Source: Streptomyces sp. NBC_00190 (lineage in GTDB: Bacteria > Actinomycetota > Actinomycetes > Streptomycetales > Streptomycetaceae). Taken from it: a stretch of DNA of 64,000 bases. The notes beneath the pieces are model-generated. The model did no database searches, was not told where the DNA came from, and saw only the letters and a list, made by a program, of their open reading frames with translations. The stretch is taken from positions 2,418,001 through 2,482,000 of the forward strand of contig NZ_CP108131.1 in NCBI RefSeq assembly GCF_036203305.1, written 5' to 3'. Below, piece by piece: positions 62,171 to 64,000 of this stretch. Positions within the stretch are counted from its first letter, which is position 1, and each line of letters begins with the position of its first letter. The position numbers and the translations under genes were made by a program.

Positions 62171-63400
62171 GTGACGACAGACCTCGGGCCGTTCGCGCCC
62201 ACCCGGCAGTGGATGCGGACCCACCCGCTCGCCACCGATGCCGTGCTCGCGTTCGGGGTGTTCGTCTCCATGGTCCTCGGGTCGTTCGCCGATCCGCACG
62301 GGCCGCACGGGCCCACCTTCGGGACGCGGACCCCCGAGCCGTTCTCGCTGCTGCTGATGCTGCTCGGCGCGGCCGCCCTGGTGTTCCGGCGCCGACGGCC
62401 GCGCACCGTGCTCGCCGTGACCTGCGGGCTCTCGCTGCTGGAGCTGACCACCGGGGAGCCCCGGGCGCCCGTCGCCATGTGCACGGTGATCTCCCTGTAC
62501 ACGGTGGCCGCGCGCACCGACCGGCCCACGACCTGGCGGATCGGGCTGCTCACCATGGCCGGGCTGACGGGCGTGGCCATGCTCGCCGGGCCCCTGCCCT
62601 GGTACGCGCAGGAGAACATCGGGATCTTCGCCTGGACCGGGATGGCCGCGGCCGCCGGTGACGCCGTACGCAGCCGGCGGGCTTTCGTCGACGCCATCCG
62701 GGAGCGGGCCGAACGCGCCGAGCGGACCCGGGACGAGGAGGCGCGGCGCCGGGTCGCCGAGGAGCGGCTGCGGATCGCCCGGGACCTGCACGACGTGGTG
62801 GCCCACCACATCGCGCTGGTGAACGTGCAGGCGGGGGTCGCCGCGCACGTCATGGACAAGCGCCCGGACCAGGCCAAGGAGGCCCTGGCCCACGTACGGG
62901 ACGCCAGCCGCTCGGCGTTGAACGAGCTGCGGGCGACGGTCGGGCTGCTGCGCCAGTCCGGCGACCCGGAGGCGCCGACCGAGCCCGCGCCCGGACTGTC
63001 CGTCCTGGACGAGCTGGTGGACACCTTCCGGCACGCCGGGCTGCCGGTGGAGGTCATCGTCCAGCTGGGGCGCGCGGACGGCCCGCTGCCCGCCGCGGTG
63101 GACCTCGCCGCGTACCGGGTGGTCCAGGAGGCGCTGACCAACGTACGCAAGCACGCCGGGCCGGGGGCGCGCGCCGAGGTGAGCGTGGTCCGGGTCGGAA
63201 CCTCGGTGGAGGTGACCGTCCTGGACGACGGAGGCGCTCCGCCCGCCGACCCGGCGGACTCCGCGCCGGAGCCCGACGACAGCGGCGGCCACGGCCTGCT
63301 CGGCATGCGCGAGCGCACCGGCGCCCTGGGCGGCTCCTGCTTCGCGGGGCCCCGGTACGGGGGCGGCTACCGGGTGCACGCGATCCTTCCGGTGGGCTAG
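62171..63400 (+). CDS. HisKA_3-type sensor histidine kinase, no adjacent regulator
   Basis: 409 residues from GTG 62171. Four to six hydrophobic segments (about 20-165), a coiled-coil linker (RERAERAERTRDEEARRR), H-box RIARDLHDVVAHHIALV, N-box VQEALTNVRKHAG and G-box GHGLLGMRERTGALGG. A complete kinase of the NarX/DesK type. No response regulator gene is adjacent; the next gene is convergent. Confidence 0.93.
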   Translation: MTTDLGPFAPTRQWMRTHPLATDAVLAFGVFVSMVLGSFADPHGPHGPTFGTRTPEPFSLLLMLLGAAALVFRRRRPRTVLAVTCGLSLLELTTGEPRAPVAMCTVISLYTVAARTDRPTTWRIGLLTMAGLTGVAMLAGPLPWYAQENIGIFAWTGMAAAAGDAVRSRRAFVDAIRERAERAERTRDEEARRRVAEERLRIARDLHDVVAHHIALVNVQAGVAAHVMDKRPDQAKEALAHVRDASRSALNELRATVGLLRQSGDPEAPTEPAPGLSVLDELVDTFRHAGLPVEVIVQLGRADGPLPAAVDLAAYRVVQEALTNVRKHAGPGARAEVSVVRVGTSVEVTVLDDGGAPPADPADSAPEPDDSGGHGLLGMRERTGALGGSCFAGPRYGGGYRVHAILPVG

Positions 63401-63435
63401 ATCCTGTCCACAGGCCCAGGGGCTAGGGCTAGGGG

Positions 63436-64000
63436 CTAGGGGCAGGCCTTGCGCCAGGGGCCGAGGTCGGACTTCTTCTCCATCGAGCTGAACTTCAGCT
63501 TGCGCGTGGCGGCGCAGAAGCGGCTCGCCCTGAGCTCGTACTCGACGTGGAAGACCGCCTTCCCGGCCTGGATGAACGGGGTCACCCGCTCGCACTCCTC
63601 GTACTGGGCGCACTGCTCGTTGACCGCGAAGTCGAACTCCCCCACCAGCTGGGGGATCTGGTCGAGGTCGTTCTTCAGGCCGACCGCCATGCCCCGGTCG
63701 TGGGCGAGCTTCGCGATCAGCCGGTTGTAGCGCAGCTGGTCATCGGCGGTCAGCGGGAAGCCCGACTCGTTGGCGTAGCCGTCCATGTTGTCCGGCTCCA
63801 CCGCGTCGAAGCCCTTGTCCCGGCACATGTCGAACCGCTTGGCCATCAGCCGCTCCAGCTCCGCGAGCCGCCGGATGTCCAGCCAGCGCTCGCCCTCCCA
63901 GCCGTTGCCCTCGCCGAGGATCGACTCGGGGAACGCGGCGGCGTCCGGGCGGAAGTCCTCCCAAGCCCCGGTGGAGAGGTAGCAGATGGTCCGGCGGCCG
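63436..64000 (-). CDS. GH114-type endo-alpha-1,4-polygalactosaminidase, partial
   Basis: The N-terminus lies past the right edge; about 187 residues are visible. TICYLSTGAWEDFRPD and GWEGERWLDIRRL, then the acidic catalytic region GFDAVEPDNMDGYANESGF, and GMAVGLKNDLDQIPQLVGEFDFAVNEQC. This is the TIM-barrel family (GH114 / TM1410) that cleaves alpha-1,4-galactosaminide chains. Such enzymes are usually secreted. Just past its stop, at 63417-63438, lies a short run of GGGGCTA repeats. Confidence 0.85.
   Translation of the reverse strand, partial: GRRTICYLSTGAWEDFRPDAAAFPESILGEGNGWEGERWLDIRRLAELERLMAKRFDMCRDKGFDAVEPDNMDGYANESGFPLTADDQLRYNRLIAKLAHDRGMAVGLKNDLDQIPQLVGEFDFAVNEQCAQYEECERVTPFIQAGKAVFHVEYELRASRFCAATRKLKFSSMEKKSDLGPWRKACP

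Noticed and set aside
63417..63438. GGGGCTA run near the end of the glycosidase gene as a regulatory repeat
   Set aside because: Only three imperfect units in a gap of about 35 bp between convergent genes; too short to interpret.

Overview
This is an ordinary-looking stretch of actinobacterial chromosome. Very high GC, GTG/TTG starts, GTGA/TTGA/CTGA overlaps, an aa3–bcc respiratory chain with actinobacterial subunits (diheme QcrC, CtaF), a PspA/PspAA pair, a DUF3043 protein, a SAM-IV riboswitch and a Trp leader peptide all point to Streptomyces or a close relative. From memory, and not checked here, the gene order resembles the conserved core region of Streptomyces chromosomes that carries bfr, trpE, pfkA, glkA, qcr/cta, nadA and psp genes. 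I see no prophage, transposase, CRISPR array, tRNA, rRNA or secondary-metabolite cluster. Nearly all novelty lies in regulatory elements, small repeats and fused genes.

Layout. 1-3.3 kb: end of a DUF4396 membrane protein, a sulfite-oxidase-like molybdoenzyme, bacterioferritin with its ferredoxin partner (behind iron-box-like sites), and class II DAHP synthase. 3.4-5.6 kb: a Trp-codon leader peptide and attenuator controlling a fused anthranilate synthase TrpE-TrpG that carries an in-frame 57-bp tandem duplication. 5.6-17.2 kb: D-2-hydroxyacid dehydrogenase, phosphofructokinase behind a CRP-type palindrome, a two-component system, PlsC acyltransferase, an esterase, an EEP-family hydrolase, ROK glucokinase, a DUF5304 protein, an ArsA-like ATPase with a SRPBCC protein, and a metallophosphoesterase. 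17.4-27.4 kb: acyl-CoA ligase, Tat-exported cholesterol-oxidase-like enzyme, a PimB-like mannosyltransferase, a lipoprotein with an HEXXH motif, two NlpC/P60 hydrolases and a NYN-domain RNA-binding protein.

27.5-31.6 kb: rhomboid protease overlapping an Lrp-type ligand-binding protein, a class V aminotransferase behind a SAM-IV riboswitch with an intrinsic terminator, and trpD. 31.7-41.2 kb: the respiratory block ctaE-qcrC-qcrA-qcrB and ctaC-ctaD-ctaF on the minus strand, interrupted by a small receiver-like protein and an L,D-transpeptidase. 41.5-47.8 kb: a cysteine desulfurase-TusA fusion, adenosine kinase, two uncharacterised proteins, an ErpA-type Fe-S carrier and NadA. NadA is a 4Fe-4S enzyme, so the ErpA-NadA pair next to the respiratory chain makes sense as Fe-S supply.

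47.9-64 kb: a large RND exporter, an orphan response regulator, CobS, a membrane protein, PspAA-PspA divergent from a DUF3043-methyltransferase pair, CobU (fused to a degenerate metallo-beta-lactamase domain) and CobT, an MprF-like lipid aminoacyltransferase with a rhomboid-like partner, an orphan histidine kinase, and a GH114-type glycosidase running off the right edge. The theme of the last part is envelope maintenance interleaved with late cobalamin assembly. Convergent gene pairs are mostly separated by strong perfect hairpins. A 29-bp palindromic interspersed repeat occurs three times, twice inside coding sequence (start of trpD, end of cobT).
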